Below, piece by piece: positions 27,466 through 40,270 of a DNA stretch of 64,000 bases (the first letter of the stretch is position 1; each line of letters starts with the position of its first letter). This DNA is from Sphingomonadaceae bacterium (GTDB lineage: Bacteria; Pseudomonadota; Alphaproteobacteria; Sphingomonadales; Sphingomonadaceae). The position numbers and the translations under genes were made by a program. The stretch is from positions 16,960 through 80,959 of the forward strand of contig RFPL01000013.1 of assembly GCA_009926135.1 (NCBI GenBank), read 5' to 3'. The notes under the pieces are model-generated. The model saw only the letters and a list, made by a program, of their open reading frames with translations, was not told the DNA's origin and made no database searches.

Positions 27466-28427
27466 TTCACAGTCTCGATCCAGCAATCCAGCAGCGCGTT
27501 GGCGAGGCCTTTGTCGATGGCTTCGGCGGCTTCCTCGACGCCTTCGAACAAGTCGTCGGTCTGGCCCGCGACCACCAGCGCGGCGGCGCTGTTGAGGAGG
27601 ACGGCATCACGATAGGCACCGGTTTCGCCCAGCAGCAGTTGGCGCAGGGCTTCGGCATTGTGTGCCGCCTCGCCGCCGCGCAGGTCTGCCAACGGGTGGC
27701 TGGGCAGGCCGGCGTCCTCTGGGCGCAGTTCAGCCGGCAGCGGCGGCAGGCCAATTGCGGCCATGTAGCTGGTGCCCTCGATCGAGAGCTCGTCCAGCCC
27801 TTCCGCGCCCGAGACGATCAGCGCTGCCTCGGTGCCGAGCAGTTCCATCGCCTGCTTGTAAAGAGCGATCAGGCCGGGCTGGGCCACGCCAACCAGCTGG
27901 CGGGTAACTCCGGCCGGATTCGCCAGCGGGCCGCAGAGATTGAAGATCGTCCGCCGCCCCAGCGCCTTGCGGATCGGACCGACGCGGGCCAGCGCAGGGT
28001 GATGGGCCTGGGCGAACAGGAAGGCGATGCCGAGGTCGGGCAGGGTCTGTTCGGCAAGTTCCGAGGCGCGGGCAAGGTTAAGGCCCAGCGCCTCCAGCGT
28101 ATCGGCCCCGCCGGCCTTGCTCGATGCGGCGCGGTTGCCGTGCTTGGCCACCGGTACGCCGCAGGCCGCCACAACCAGCGCCACGGCAGTCGAAACGTTG
28201 AGGCTGTGCTGGCCATCGCCGCCCGTGCCGCAGACATCGATCGCGCCTGCCGGGGCGGTGATGCGCTTCATCCGCGCTCGCATCGCCCGGACCAGTCCGG
28301 CGACTTCGGCGGCAGTCTCGCCGCGGTCGGCAAGGTCAATCAGGGTGGCGGCGATCTCGTCGTCAGCCATGCCGCCGTCGAGCATGCGCCCGAACAGCGC
28401 CTCGGCTTCCCCCAGCGACAGGCTCAC
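27462..28427 (-). CDS. trpD: Anthranilate phosphoribosyltransferase TrpD
   Basis: Transfers phosphoribose from PRPP to anthranilate in tryptophan synthesis. The 321-residue protein has the PRPP-binding CGTGGDG motif, the [15 protein letters not shown] block and [11 protein letters not shown]. The GTG start at 28427 overlaps the trpG stop (GTGA) and has AAGGA upstream. An ATG at 28454 would lengthen the N-terminus by nine residues but has no ribosome site. Confidence 0.96.
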   Translation of the reverse strand: MSLSLGEAEALFGRMLDGGMADDEIAATLIDLADRGETAAEVAGLVRAMRARMKRITAPAGAIDVCGTGGDGQHSLNVSTAVALVVAACGVPVAKHGNRAASSKAGGADTLEALGLNLARASELAEQTLPDLGIAFLFAQAHHPALARVGPIRKALGRRTIFNLCGPLANPAGVTRQLVGVAQPGLIALYKQAMELLGTEAALIVSGAEGLDELSIEGTSYMAAIGLPPLPAELRPEDAGLPSHPLADLRGGEAAHNAEALRQLLLGETGAYRDAVLLNSAAALVVAGQTDDLFEGVEEAAEAIDKGLANALLDCWIETVK

Positions 28428-29008
28428 GCCAGTTCCTTCGCCTTGATCCCGCACAGGCCCAGGAAGTTGGCCAGCATGGCGTGGCCGTGTTCGGTGGCAA
28501 TCGATTCGGGGTGGAACTGCACGCCGTGGATCGGCAGATGCGCATGGCGGAAGCCCATGACGTGGCCATCGTCCGAGCGGGCGTTGACGACCAGGGTCTC
28601 GGGAATGTCCTCGACAATCAGCGAGTGATAGCGGGTGGCGGTGACGGGCGAAGGTACGCCCTTGAACACGCCCGTGCCATCATGGGTGACCGGCGAGGTC
28701 TTGCCGTGCATCAGCCCGCCGCGCACCACCTTGCCGCCAAAGTACTGCCCGATCGACTGATGCCCCAGGCACACGCCCAGCAGCGGCTTGCCGGCGTCGG
28801 CACAGGCACCCACCAGATCGAGGCTGATCCCGGCTTCGTTCGGGGTGCAAGGGCCGGGAGAGATAAGGAAGCCTTGTGCGCCGCTGCTGATCGCCTGCCC
28901 CGCCGACAGCGCATCGTTGCGCACGACCTCAACTTCTGCGCCCAGTTCCATCAGGTAATGGACCAGGTTCCAGGTGAAGCTGTCGTAATTGTCGATAACG
29001 AGGATCAT
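28424..29008 (-). CDS. trpG: Anthranilate synthase glutamine amidotransferase TrpG (or PabA)
   Basis: Class I glutaminase subunit that supplies ammonia to TrpE. The 194-residue protein begins [19 protein letters not shown]. It has the nucleophile Cys in [13 protein letters not shown] and the His-Pro-Glu of [14 protein letters not shown]. Such subunits can also serve PabB. The start at 29008 matches family length; ATG 29020 adds four residues. The junction with trpD is GTGA. Confidence 0.95.
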   Translation of the reverse strand: MILVIDNYDSFTWNLVHYLMELGAEVEVVRNDALSAGQAISSGAQGFLISPGPCTPNEAGISLDLVGACADAGKPLLGVCLGHQSIGQYFGGKVVRGGLMHGKTSPVTHDGTGVFKGVPSPVTATRYHSLIVEDIPETLVVNARSDDGHVMGFRHAHLPIHGVQFHPESIATEHGHAMLANFLGLCGIKAKELA

Positions 29009-29071
29009 GGCCGCGCCCATAAGGGCAAGCGAAGCGATTGGCCAGACAAGCTTGCTTGCCGGGCGTGAGGC

Positions 29072-31095
<2,024 letters not shown>

Positions 31096-31136
31096 GGTTG
31101 GCACGCTAGCCGAGCGCTGCTCCGGGTCAAGCTAGT

Positions 31137-32648
31137 CTACTGTCCGTAGTCGGCTTCAGAGGCCACCCGCACCGCTTCCCTTGCGGCGGCGATCAGTGCC
31201 CCGGCCTTGGCTTCACATTCGCGCTGTTCGTAGTCCGGGTTGCTGTCTGCGACGATCCCGGCGCCGGCCTGGACGTGCAGCGTGCCGTCCTTGACCACCC
31301 CGGTGCGCAGGACGATGCAGGAATCGAGGCTGCCATCGGGTGAGAAATAGCCAACCCCGCCGGCATAGGCACCGCGCGTTTCGGGCTCCAGTTCGGCGAT
31401 GATCTGGCAGGCGCGGACCTTGGGGGCGCCGCTGACCGTCCCGGCCGGGAAGCCCGCAAACATCGCATCGATCGCATCGTGGTGGGCGCTGTCCAGCTTG
31501 CCGACCACGTTGGAGACGATGTGCATGACGTGGCTGTAGCGTTCGACGGTATAGCTCTCGGTTACCTGCACGGTTCCAGCCTCGGCCACCCGGCCGACAT
31601 CGTTGCGGCCCAGATCAAGCAGCATCAGGTGTTCGGCCCGCTCCTTGGGATCGGCCAGCAGGCTGACTTCGTTCTCGCGGTCTTCCTCTGGCGTCTTGCC
31701 GCGGGGGCGGGTGCCGGCGATCGGGCGGATCGTCACTTCGCCATCGCGGACGCGGACGAGGATTTCCGGGCTTGATCCGGTCAGGGCAAAGCCCGGCAGG
31801 TCGAGGAAATAGAGGAACGGCGAGGGGTTGATGCGCCGCAGCGCGCGGTAGAGATCGAACGCCGGCAGCGTGAACGGGGTGGTAAAGCGCTGGGCCAGCA
31901 CCACCTGGAAGATGTCACCGGCGGCGATGTAGTCCTTCGCGGCCAGGACCATCCGGGTGTATTCGCCCGGGACGAGCACGGGTTCCAGCGCGGGCAGGGG
32001 CAAATCGGCCGTCCGGATCGGCGCGGGGGCAGGTCCAGCCAGGCGCGCCAGCACGGCTTCAATGCGCTCGCCGGCCAGTTCCACCATCCGTTCCGGCACG
32101 CCGCCGCCCGGCCAGACTGGGGCAATGGCGAACAGTTCATCGCTCAGCCGGTCGAACACCAGCAACAGGGTGGGGCGCACGAACAGCATGTCCGGCAGGT
32201 CCAGCGCATTGGGTGCCGGACGCGGCAGCTCCTCGATCAGGCCATAGGTCTCGAAGCCGAAATAGCCGACGAGGCAGGCCAGCGCCGAGGGCAACGGCTG
32301 GGGCACGTCGATCTTGCAGGCCTCGACCAGCGCGCGCAGCTCGGCCAGGCTGTCCCTGGGCAAGGGGGCAAAGGCACTGCGATCATGCCGCCAGGCGCGA
32401 TTGATCTCGCAATCTGCACCCGTCGCGCGGAACACCAGATCGGGATCGAGCCCGAGCAGGCTGTAGCGCCCGCGCACTTCGCCGCCCTGAACCGATTCGA
32501 GCAGGAAATCACCGCGGCCCGGCTCGATCAGCTTCAGTGCGGCCCCGACTGGGGTTTCCGTATCGGCAATCAGCCGCTGCCAGACCAGCGCCGGGCGGCC
32601 ATCGGCCAAAGCGACCAGCGCAGCGTCGCGATTGTTGAGCCCGGGCAT
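31137..32648 (-). CDS. trpE: Anthranilate synthase component I TrpE
   Basis: Makes anthranilate from chorismate and ammonia, the first committed step to tryptophan. The 503-residue protein has the chorismate-binding domain with PSPFLYFLDL, IRPIAGTRPRG, LLADPKERAEHLMLLDLGRND and GTVSGAPKVRA. The feedback-type motif LLES is present near residue 50. It starts 10 bp after ppiD, leaving no room for a trp leader or attenuator of its own. Transcription probably comes from the ppiD promoter or an internal one. Confidence 0.96.
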   Translation of the reverse strand: MPGLNNRDAALVALADGRPALVWQRLIADTETPVGAALKLIEPGRGDFLLESVQGGEVRGRYSLLGLDPDLVFRATGADCEINRAWRHDRSAFAPLPRDSLAELRALVEACKIDVPQPLPSALACLVGYFGFETYGLIEELPRPAPNALDLPDMLFVRPTLLLVFDRLSDELFAIAPVWPGGGVPERMVELAGERIEAVLARLAGPAPAPIRTADLPLPALEPVLVPGEYTRMVLAAKDYIAAGDIFQVVLAQRFTTPFTLPAFDLYRALRRINPSPFLYFLDLPGFALTGSSPEILVRVRDGEVTIRPIAGTRPRGKTPEEDRENEVSLLADPKERAEHLMLLDLGRNDVGRVAEAGTVQVTESYTVERYSHVMHIVSNVVGKLDSAHHDAIDAMFAGFPAGTVSGAPKVRACQIIAELEPETRGAYAGGVGYFSPDGSLDSCIVLRTGVVKDGTLHVQAGAGIVADSNPDYEQRECEAKAGALIAAAREAVRVASEADYGQ

Positions 32649-32658
32649 GGCTATTCGA

Positions 32659-34593
32659 TCAATTGCCGCCGGAGAGGCGGGTCTTGACCGCGTTGATCGC
32701 AGCCTCGTTGCGCTTAACGCCCACTTCGGTGCGCATCGCGTTGCGCAGCTGCTGGGAGTATTCCTGCGATGTGACGCGGGCCATGGTCTGCTGGAATTCG
32801 GGCAGGCGCGGATCGTTCGGGGCGACCTTGCCCGGAATGATGTCGGTCACCTTGACGACATACCAGCCGCGATTGCGCGGACCGGCCATCAGTTTGACCT
32901 GGCCCTTGGCGAGGGTGAACAGCATCGCCAGCGGTGGCGGAGTCTGCTGACCCATGGCCTGCACCTGCTCGCGAGGCAGATTGACCTGATCGATCGGTGG
33001 CAGCGGCAGGCCGAGCGCGGCAAAAGCAGCGCCAAGGTCCTTACCTTGCTTGATCATCGTCTCGACCTTCAGGGCAGCCGCGCGCGCGGCGGTCGCGCCC
33101 TTGGCGAGCTGGAGTTCGGCCACGGCCTGCTGCTTGACTTCGGCCAGCGGCGGAGCGGCGGAAAGGGCGATCTGGGCAACGTCGAAGACCAGGAACTGCT
33201 TGCCCGGTTCCACTTCAGCCAGCTGCGACTGACCTTCGTTCTCCATCGCAAAAGCGGTGGGCAGGACGCGCGCGAGTTCGGGTGGCGCCGTCTTGCCATC
33301 CTGTCCGAAGATCTGGCCATTGCTGAGCAGCGGCGGCGTTTCGGTCAGGGTCAGGTCGAGTTCCTTGGCCACGTCGGTCAGGGTCGAACCATTGTCGAAC
33401 TCTTCCTCGATCCGGGCCGAGAAATCAGTCAGCGCGGCGCGGTGCTTTTGCGCGATCAGTTCGGGCAGCAGCTCGGCCCGGGCCTGGTCCAGCGTCTTGC
33501 CGGCCTTGCCCTCGATGGCGTCAACGCGCAGCAGGACCCAACCGAGCGGGGCCTTGATCGGCCCCAGCACCTTACCCTTAGGTGCATCGAACGCGGCATT
33601 GGCGGCGGCCTGCGAGGTCTGGATTGCGAGCGCTGACTTGGCGAGCGGCGCAAGCGTGGCGACACTGAGGCCCTTGGCAGACGCCACGGCTTCGAGCGAC
33701 TTGCCCGCCGTTTCCGCCAAGGCGGCCTTGGCGGCGGCTTCGGTCGGCAGGACCAGCTGGCTGACCCGGCGATTTTCGCTGGCCTCGAACTTGGCCTTGT
33801 TGGCGTTATAGGCGGCTGCGATTTCGGCCTCGGTCGGGGCCGGCACGGTCTTCAGCACGGCATCGGTGAAGGTCGCATAGCGGATCACGCGGCGTTCGGG
33901 CCGGATGAAATTCTTCTGGTTCTCGGCGTACCAGGCGCCCAGTTCAGCATCGCTCGGCAAGGTCTTTGGCGCAAAGGCGGCCGATGGCAGCAGGCCGATC
34001 TGACCGGTGCGGCGCTCGGTCACCACGGCAGCATAGCGCTGCACGACCGCGCCCGGCACGGTCACGCCGACGTCGGCACTGGTCAGCAACTGGCGGGCCA
34101 TCAGCGAATTGCCCAGTTCGCGCCGCAACTGGGAATCAGTCAATCCGCGCTGCTGGAGGAAGGCCTTGTAAAGCTGGTCGCTGACCTTGCCATCCGGCCC
34201 CTGGACATCGGGTAACTTCGCAATTTCGCTGTCGATCAGCCGGTCACCAATGTGCATCCCGTGCTTCTCACCGAATTCGCGGATTGCGGCCAGGTCGATC
34301 ACGTTGCGCAGCACTTGATCGAACCCACCCTGGGCGACGAAGTCCTTGAGGGTAACGGTTGGCTGTTCGCGCCGCAGGTTCTCGACCGTGCGGCTCACGG
34401 CACGTTCTACTTCAGATGTATCGACCCGGCCCTTGCCGACCGTGGCGGCGCGGTCGCCTCCGGCAGCGCCGCCGAAGGACTTGTTGCCAGCAATGTCTCC
34501 AGCCGCGAAGGCCAGGCCCAGCAGCAGCAGGAAACCCATGACCAGGGCCAGACCGAACTTCGAACCGAAGGACTTACGGAAGAATTGCAGCAT
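32659..34593 (-). CDS. ppiD: PpiD-like periplasmic peptidyl-prolyl isomerase
   Basis: Membrane-anchored chaperone that binds proteins leaving the Sec translocon. The 644-residue product has an N-terminal anchor (FGLALVMGFLLLLGLAFAAGDI, about residues 13-34) and a SurA_N-type chaperone domain. PPIC-like parvulin regions follow (around residues 260-370 and again near 480-600). It starts at ATG 34593 (MLQFFRKSFGSKFG); longer extensions are non-coding. It is divergent from tpiA across about 217 bp. It is the upstream member of the trpE run. Confidence 0.88.
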   Translation of the reverse strand: MLQFFRKSFGSKFGLALVMGFLLLLGLAFAAGDIAGNKSFGGAAGGDRAATVGKGRVDTSEVERAVSRTVENLRREQPTVTLKDFVAQGGFDQVLRNVIDLAAIREFGEKHGMHIGDRLIDSEIAKLPDVQGPDGKVSDQLYKAFLQQRGLTDSQLRRELGNSLMARQLLTSADVGVTVPGAVVQRYAAVVTERRTGQIGLLPSAAFAPKTLPSDAELGAWYAENQKNFIRPERRVIRYATFTDAVLKTVPAPTEAEIAAAYNANKAKFEASENRRVSQLVLPTEAAAKAALAETAGKSLEAVASAKGLSVATLAPLAKSALAIQTSQAAANAAFDAPKGKVLGPIKAPLGWVLLRVDAIEGKAGKTLDQARAELLPELIAQKHRAALTDFSARIEEEFDNGSTLTDVAKELDLTLTETPPLLSNGQIFGQDGKTAPPELARVLPTAFAMENEGQSQLAEVEPGKQFLVFDVAQIALSAAPPLAEVKQQAVAELQLAKGATAARAAALKVETMIKQGKDLGAAFAALGLPLPPIDQVNLPREQVQAMGQQTPPPLAMLFTLAKGQVKLMAGPRNRGWYVVKVTDIIPGKVAPNDPRLPEFQQTMARVTSQEYSQQLRNAMRTEVGVKRNEAAINAVKTRLSGGN

Positions 34594-34810
34594 GCCAACT
34601 CGCCAGAAAAGGAAACTGTGCGCCGTCAAAAGCGCCTGTGGCGGGGCTTTAGGCAGCAATTGCCGCGCGGGCAATGGCGCTTGGCGATCAAGCGGACAAT
34701 GGCGGCCGCGATCCACAGGCTGCTTTGACAACCATGGCACCACTGGCCTAGGCGCGGGGTTCTACCGGGGGCACAACCCCGGGGCTCAATTAAACGGCAG
34801 GAATTCAGGC

Positions 34811-35569
34811 ATGGCTAACCGGCCCTTTATTGTCGGCAACTGGAAGATGAATGGCACGCGGGCCATGCTTGCCGAAGCCCGCGCCATCGATCGCGGCGCG
34901 GCGCGCCACGTTGGCGTTCGGGTGGCCGTCGCCCCGCCTTTCACCCTGATTCAAGCCATGGCAGAGAATGCCGAGACGATGGTGATCGGTGGGCAGGACT
35001 GCCACGCCGCGGCAAGCGGGGCCTATACCGGCGATGTCTCGGCCGCGATGCTGGCCGATAGCGGCGCGACTTTCACCATCCTGGGCCACAGCGAACGCCG
35101 CGCCATGCACGGCGAGACCGATGCGATTGTCCGCGCCAAGGCCGAGGCCGCGCTGACCGCCGGGCTCGAAGTGATCGTCTGCGTGGGAGAAACCGAAGCC
35201 CAGCGCGATGCCGGACAGGCCGAAGCCGTGGTCTGCACGCAGCTCGATGGTTCGCTGCCGGTGGGCGAGGGCGTCGCCGCCCGCGTGACAGTCGCTTATG
35301 AGCCGGTCTGGGCCATTGGTACCGGCCGGGTCCCTTCGGTCGAGGACATTGGCGCGATCCACCGCGCGATCCGGGCACGGCTGGAAGCGATCTATGGCGA
35401 GGATGGCGCCGGAATTTCGATCCTGTACGGCGGTTCGGTCAATGCCGGCAATGCCGTGGAACTGCTGGCGGCAGACGAAGTGGGCGGGGCACTGGTTGGC
35501 GGCGCCAGCCTGCAGGCCGACAATTTCCTGGCAATCGTCCTTGCTGCGGGCGGTCCGGGCGACGAATAG
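34811..35569 (+). CDS. tpiA: Triosephosphate isomerase
   Basis: Interconverts dihydroxyacetone phosphate and glyceraldehyde-3-phosphate. The 252-residue TIM barrel has GNWKMNG (catalytic Lys), LGHSERR (catalytic His), AYEPVWAIGTG (catalytic Glu and loop 6) and LYGGSVNAGN. The ATG at 34811 has CAGGA upstream and gives the normal length. Followed by secG, pyrG in the usual order (without eno here). Confidence 0.98.
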   Translation: MANRPFIVGNWKMNGTRAMLAEARAIDRGAARHVGVRVAVAPPFTLIQAMAENAETMVIGGQDCHAAASGAYTGDVSAAMLADSGATFTILGHSERRAMHGETDAIVRAKAEAALTAGLEVIVCVGETEAQRDAGQAEAVVCTQLDGSLPVGEGVAARVTVAYEPVWAIGTGRVPSVEDIGAIHRAIRARLEAIYGEDGAGISILYGGSVNAGNAVELLAADEVGGALVGGASLQADNFLAIVLAAGGPGDE

Positions 35570-35643
35570 CGCCACGCTTGCAACCGGCCGCCTGCGCGCC
35601 TAAATGCTCCGGCAACACGTTCTCTCCAGCGGAAAGCCGCCCA

Positions 35644-36027
35644 ATGTCGCTATTTATCTTCCTTACCGTTGTGCAGGCTCTGGTTGCCGCGCTGCTGGTC
35701 GCCGTGATCCTGATGCAAAAGTCGGAAGGTGGCGGGCTTGGCGTTGGTGGCAGCCCGGCCGGGCTGATGTCTGCGCGCGGCGCGGCCGATTTCCTCACCC
35801 GCTCGACCGCCGTCCTGGCGACCCTGTTCGTGGTGTTGAGCATTGCTCTGGCGGCGATCGCGGCCAGCACCGCTTCGGGCGGCGGGCTTGATACCTCGCT
35901 CAATCGCGCCGTGGCTCCTGCAGGTCCGCCGGTTGGTGCCGATCCGCTGGCTGCACCGGCTGCGGCTCCGGCCGATGCTGCCGCTGCTCCGGCCGCCGCA
36001 CCGCAGGGCGCACCTGCCAAGCAATAA
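35644..36027 (+). CDS. secG: Preprotein translocase subunit SecG
   Basis: Auxiliary membrane subunit of the SecYEG translocon. The 127-residue protein has two spans (FIFLTVVQALVAALLVAVILMQ and TAVLATLFVVLSIALAAIAA) joined by the conserved cytoplasmic loop with KSEGGGLGVGGSP and LTRSTA. The C-terminal tail is long and Ala/Pro-rich, as in many alphaproteobacteria. It lies about 75 bp after tpiA. A GGCCCGC/GCGGGCC hairpin follows its stop (36034-36053) but has no U-tract. Confidence 0.95.
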   Translation: MSLFIFLTVVQALVAALLVAVILMQKSEGGGLGVGGSPAGLMSARGAADFLTRSTAVLATLFVVLSIALAAIAASTASGGGLDTSLNRAVAPAGPPVGADPLAAPAAAPADAAAAPAAAPQGAPAKQ

Positions 36028-36115
36028 CCTGCTGGCCCGCTTTGCGGCGGGCCGATCTACCGAACTTGTGGATTGCGGCAAGCAGCGCTTGCCCGCTACC
36101 CCATTCATTGCTTAA

Positions 36116-37762
<1,647 letters not shown>

Positions 37763-37936
37763 ACGATTCCGGTTAGTTCCGGGTGGACAACTCACAAGAT
37801 TGCACTTGCATTCGACCTAGGGTTTCCCCTAGCTCGTAGCGGGCGTCAGCAACAATCTTTCAGGGCTTGTCGAAGGTCCGATCGTCTATTGCGACCCGGA
37901 CGATCAAGACGCGACAGGGCGGCGCGCAAGCGTCGC

Positions 37937-37964
37937 GGGGGTGGGGCCGCCAGGCTCCACCCCC
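37937..37964. other. GC-rich hairpin between pyrG and hsp20 (region 37763-37985)
   Basis: GGGGGTGG (37937-37944) pairs perfectly with CCACCCCC (37957-37964). It lies in the 223-bp gap between convergent pyrG and the hsp20 gene. No U-tract follows on either strand, so termination is only possible. The rest of the gap shows no convincing gene. Confidence 0.45.
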
Positions 37965-37985
37965 ATTCAACGGAAAATTTAAGGA

Positions 37986-38459
37986 TCAGGCGGCTGCACT
38001 GCTTTCGTCAGCAGCATCGCTAACCACGGTCAGGGCCTTTTGCGTGCCGACCGGGATCGTCTTCGGCTTCATCGCCTCGGGCACTTCGCGCACCAGATCG
38101 ATGATCAGCAGGCCATCTTCAAGGTTGGCTGCTTCGACGCGGACATAGTCGGCCAGTTCGAAACGGCGCTCAAACCCGCGCTGTGCGATGCCGACATGCA
38201 GGAATTGTCCGGCCTGCGGTTCGTCACCCTTGCGGCCCTGGATCACCATCAGGTTCTGCTGGGCGGTGATCTCGATATCGGCGGGCTTGAAACCGGCCAC
38301 GGCCAGGGTGATGCGGTAGCTTTCGTCACCGCGACGTTCGATGTTGAAAGGTGGATAGTTGTCGCCGCTGTTCAGCCGGTTGTGGTTTTCCAGCAGGTCA
38401 AACAGCCGGTCAAAGCCAACCATAGTGCGGCGATAGGGGGTAAAGTCGAAACGGTTCAT
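37986..38459 (-). CDS. Small heat shock protein, Hsp20/IbpA family
   Basis: ATP-independent holdase that binds unfolding proteins. The 157-residue protein begins MNRFDFTPYRRTMVGFDRLFDLLE, the typical IbpA N-terminus. It has an alpha-crystallin domain (NIERRGDESYRITLAVAGFKPADIEI ... RGFERRFELADYVRVEAANLEDGLLIIDL) and the Ile-rich C-terminal anchor PKTIPVG. Start ATG 38459, 8 nt from GGAGG. The leader carries a ROSE-type thermometer and a probable RpoH promoter, so expression should be heat-controlled at both levels. Confidence 0.95.
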   Translation of the reverse strand: MNRFDFTPYRRTMVGFDRLFDLLENHNRLNSGDNYPPFNIERRGDESYRITLAVAGFKPADIEITAQQNLMVIQGRKGDEPQAGQFLHVGIAQRGFERRFELADYVRVEAANLEDGLLIIDLVREVPEAMKPKTIPVGTQKALTVVSDAADESSAAA

Positions 38460-38553
38460 CGCAAAATCCTCCAACGAGCAATCTTGGTTACTGCGCGAGG
38501 CCCGTTATGGCGCCCCGCGCTGCGGCATCATCCCCTCGCGGACCATGACACCG
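38460..38553 (-). promoter_or_regulatory. ROSE-type RNA thermometer in the hsp20 leader
   Basis: In the minus-strand leader, AUUGCUC (38482-38476) can pair with the Shine-Dalgarno GAGGAU (38471-38466) across a small loop, with one G (38479) left bulged. This is the hallmark 3' hairpin of ROSE elements, in which a bulged or non-canonically paired G makes the hairpin melt on heating. Upstream, CGCGAGG (38540-38534) pairs with CCTCGCG (38500-38494), giving the further hairpin that ROSE leaders have. Gene type and position fit. The exact 5' end is inferred from the putative promoter. Confidence 0.78.
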
Positions 38554-38559
38554 CCACCG

Positions 38560-38587
38560 ATGTATGATAGCCGCCGCCTGTTTCAAG
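38560..38587 (-). promoter_or_regulatory. Putative RpoH-type promoter of hsp20
   Basis: On the minus strand CTTGAAA (38587-38581) is a good RpoH -35. CATACAT (38566-38560) is a weaker -10, with 17 nt between CTTG and the -10. It would start transcription near 38553 and give a leader of about 95 nt. Partial overlap with the ribosome site region of the divergent glutaredoxin gene. Confidence 0.45.
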
Positions 38588-38597
38588 AGGAGCCCGC

Positions 38598-38861
38598 ATG
38601 TCCACTCCGAAAGTCGAGATCTATACCAAGTGGGGTTGCCCCTATTGCGTCCGCGCCAAGTCGCTGCTGGACAAGAAGGGCGTGGCTTACGCCGAGATCG
38701 ACGTGACCTTCGGTGGCAAGGATCGCGATGAGATGGTCCGCCGCGTGCCGGGCGCGAGCACGGTGCCGCAGGTGCTGGTCAACGATCAGGCGCTGGGCGG
38801 CTGCGACGAAATCATGGCGCTTGACGCTGCGGGCAAGCTCGACCCGCTGCTGGGCCTGTAG
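38598..38861 (+). CDS. grxC: Glutaredoxin 3
   Basis: Glutathione-dependent disulfide reductase. The 87-residue protein has the active site WGCPYCVRAK (Cys14, Cys17), the cis-Pro TVPQVLVND and the glutathione-binding GGCDEI. Ribosome site AAGAGGAG precedes the ATG. It is divergent from hsp20 and is followed 9 bp later by the nitrilase-family gene, so the two are likely co-transcribed. Confidence 0.96.
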   Translation: MSTPKVEIYTKWGCPYCVRAKSLLDKKGVAYAEIDVTFGGKDRDEMVRRVPGASTVPQVLVNDQALGGCDEIMALDAAGKLDPLLGL

Positions 38862-38870
38862 CGGACCCGC

Positions 38871-39689
38871 ATGGCCCGCATTGCCATCCTGCAGATGACC
38901 GCCGGGATCGATCCGGCGGCCAATGCACGCGCTCTCGTCAGCGCGATCGGCGCGGCGGAAAGCGGCGGGGCGACGATGCTCTTCACCCCGGAAATGTCGG
39001 GTCTGCTCGATCGCGACCGCGCGCGCGGCGGCCAGCATATCGTGCCTGAGGTTGATAACCCGGTGCTGGCGGCCGTGCGCGATGCTGCCGCCGGCGCAGG
39101 CGTCTGGGTCGCGCTCGGCAGTCTGGCGGTCGCCCGAGCGGACGGGCGCTGGGCCAACCGCAGCCTGCTGATCGATCCCAACGGTGCGATCGCCGCGCGC
39201 TACGACAAGATCCACATGTTCGACGTCGACCTGGCGACGGGCGAAAGCTGGCGTGAGTCCAACGCCTATGCCCCGGGCGAGCAGGTGGTGACGGTCGACC
39301 ATACCCCGCTGGGCCGGCTCGGCCTCACCATCTGTTATGACCTGCGTTTTCCCGCGCTGTTCGATGCGCTGGGCCAGGCGCGGTGCGACGCCATCGCCAT
39401 CCCCGCCGCCTTTACCCGGCCGACCGGCGCGGCGCACTGGCACGTGTTGCAGCGCGCCCGTGCGATCGAGGCCAGCGCTTATGTCATCGCGGCGGCCCAG
39501 GTCGGTCGCCATGAGGACGGGCGCGAGACCTATGGTCATAGCCTGGTGATCGATCCGTGGGGCGAAGTCCTGCTCGATCTGGGCGGGGAAGAGCCGGGGC
39601 TGGGCTTTGCCGAGATCGATCTGGCCCGGATTGCCGAGGTTCGCGCGCAGCTGCCCAGCCTTGTCAATCGCCGGCCAATCCACACATAG
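38871..39689 (+). CDS. Carbon-nitrogen hydrolase (nitrilase superfamily)
   Basis: A 272-residue amidase-type enzyme with the Glu-Lys-Cys triad visible: Glu41 (LFTPEMSG), Lys113 (YDKIHMFD) and Cys155 (TICYDLRFP). The sequence is of the Nit1/Nit2-like class found in many bacteria. Known members hydrolyse omega-amides or deaminated glutathione; the substrate here is not proved. The glutaredoxin neighbour makes a glutathione-repair role attractive. Confidence 0.92.
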   Translation: MARIAILQMTAGIDPAANARALVSAIGAAESGGATMLFTPEMSGLLDRDRARGGQHIVPEVDNPVLAAVRDAAAGAGVWVALGSLAVARADGRWANRSLLIDPNGAIAARYDKIHMFDVDLATGESWRESNAYAPGEQVVTVDHTPLGRLGLTICYDLRFPALFDALGQARCDAIAIPAAFTRPTGAAHWHVLQRARAIEASAYVIAAAQVGRHEDGRETYGHSLVIDPWGEVLLDLGGEEPGLGFAEIDLARIAEVRAQLPSLVNRRPIHT

Positions 39690-39697
39690 GGCCGACC

Positions 39698-40156
39698 ATG
39701 ATCGTATTCGACCTGATCTGCCAGTCGGCCGGGCACCGCTTCGAAGGCTGGTTCGCCTCGTCCGAAGCCTTTGCCGAGCAGCAGCGGCGCGGGCTGGTCG
39801 ATTGCCCGCACTGCGGCACCACTGCGGTCGCCAAGGCGCCGATGGCACCCTCCGTGCCCAGGAAAGGCAACCAGTTGCCGGTACCGGCCCAGTCTTCGCC
39901 GGTTGCCGCTGGCCTGCCGCCCGAAGCACTGGCGGTGATGGAAAAGCTCGCGAAGTTGCAGGCGGAGGCGCTCAAGCAATCGCGCTGGGTGGGCGAGGAC
40001 TTCGCCGAGGCCAGCCGCGCGATCCATTATGGCGAGCGCGCGGCTGAGCCGATCCACGGCCAGGCCACGCTGGAAGAGGCGAAGGACCTGCTCGAAGAAG
40101 GCGTTGCGGTCATGCCGCTGCCATTCCCGGTCGTCCCGCCGGATCAGGCGAACTGA
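39698..40156 (+). CDS. DUF1178 family protein
   Basis: A 152-residue protein of the conserved proteobacterial DUF1178 family, recognised by the start MIVFDLICQSAGHRFEGWFASSEAFAEQ and the zinc-finger-like Cys pair CPHC. The C-terminal half is helical (KLAKLQAEALKQSRWVGEDFAEASRAIHYGE). Function unknown. It starts 8 bp after the nitrilase-family gene; an earlier frame inside that gene is rejected because the family start is at 39698. Confidence 0.92.
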   Translation: MIVFDLICQSAGHRFEGWFASSEAFAEQQRRGLVDCPHCGTTAVAKAPMAPSVPRKGNQLPVPAQSSPVAAGLPPEALAVMEKLAKLQAEALKQSRWVGEDFAEASRAIHYGERAAEPIHGQATLEEAKDLLEEGVAVMPLPFPVVPPDQAN

Positions 40157-40193
40157 TTGCCAGCCCCGGCGCTGCGCACTAGAGGAGGCGCGG

Positions 40194-40270
40194 GCGCCCG
40201 TAGCTCAGCCGGATAGAGCACCAGATTCCTAATCTGGGGGCCATGGGTTCGAATCCCGTCGGGCGCACCA
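40194..40270 (+). tRNA. tRNA-Arg (anticodon CCT)
   Basis: Cloverleaf with acceptor GCGCCCG/CGGGCGC, D arm TAGCTCAGCCGGATAGAGC, anticodon stem CCAGA/TCTGG with loop TTCCTAA (anticodon CCT), T arm with GGTTCGAATCC, discriminator A and encoded CCA (40268-40270). The adhesin region begins directly downstream. Confidence 0.97.

Noticed and set aside
27639..28628. Plus-strand frame of 329 codons opposite trpD
   Set aside because: Antisense of conserved trpD; no signal of coding.
38583..39929. Minus-strand frame of 448 codons opposite grxC and the nitrilase-family gene
   Set aside because: Overlaps two conserved genes completely and shows no known fold.
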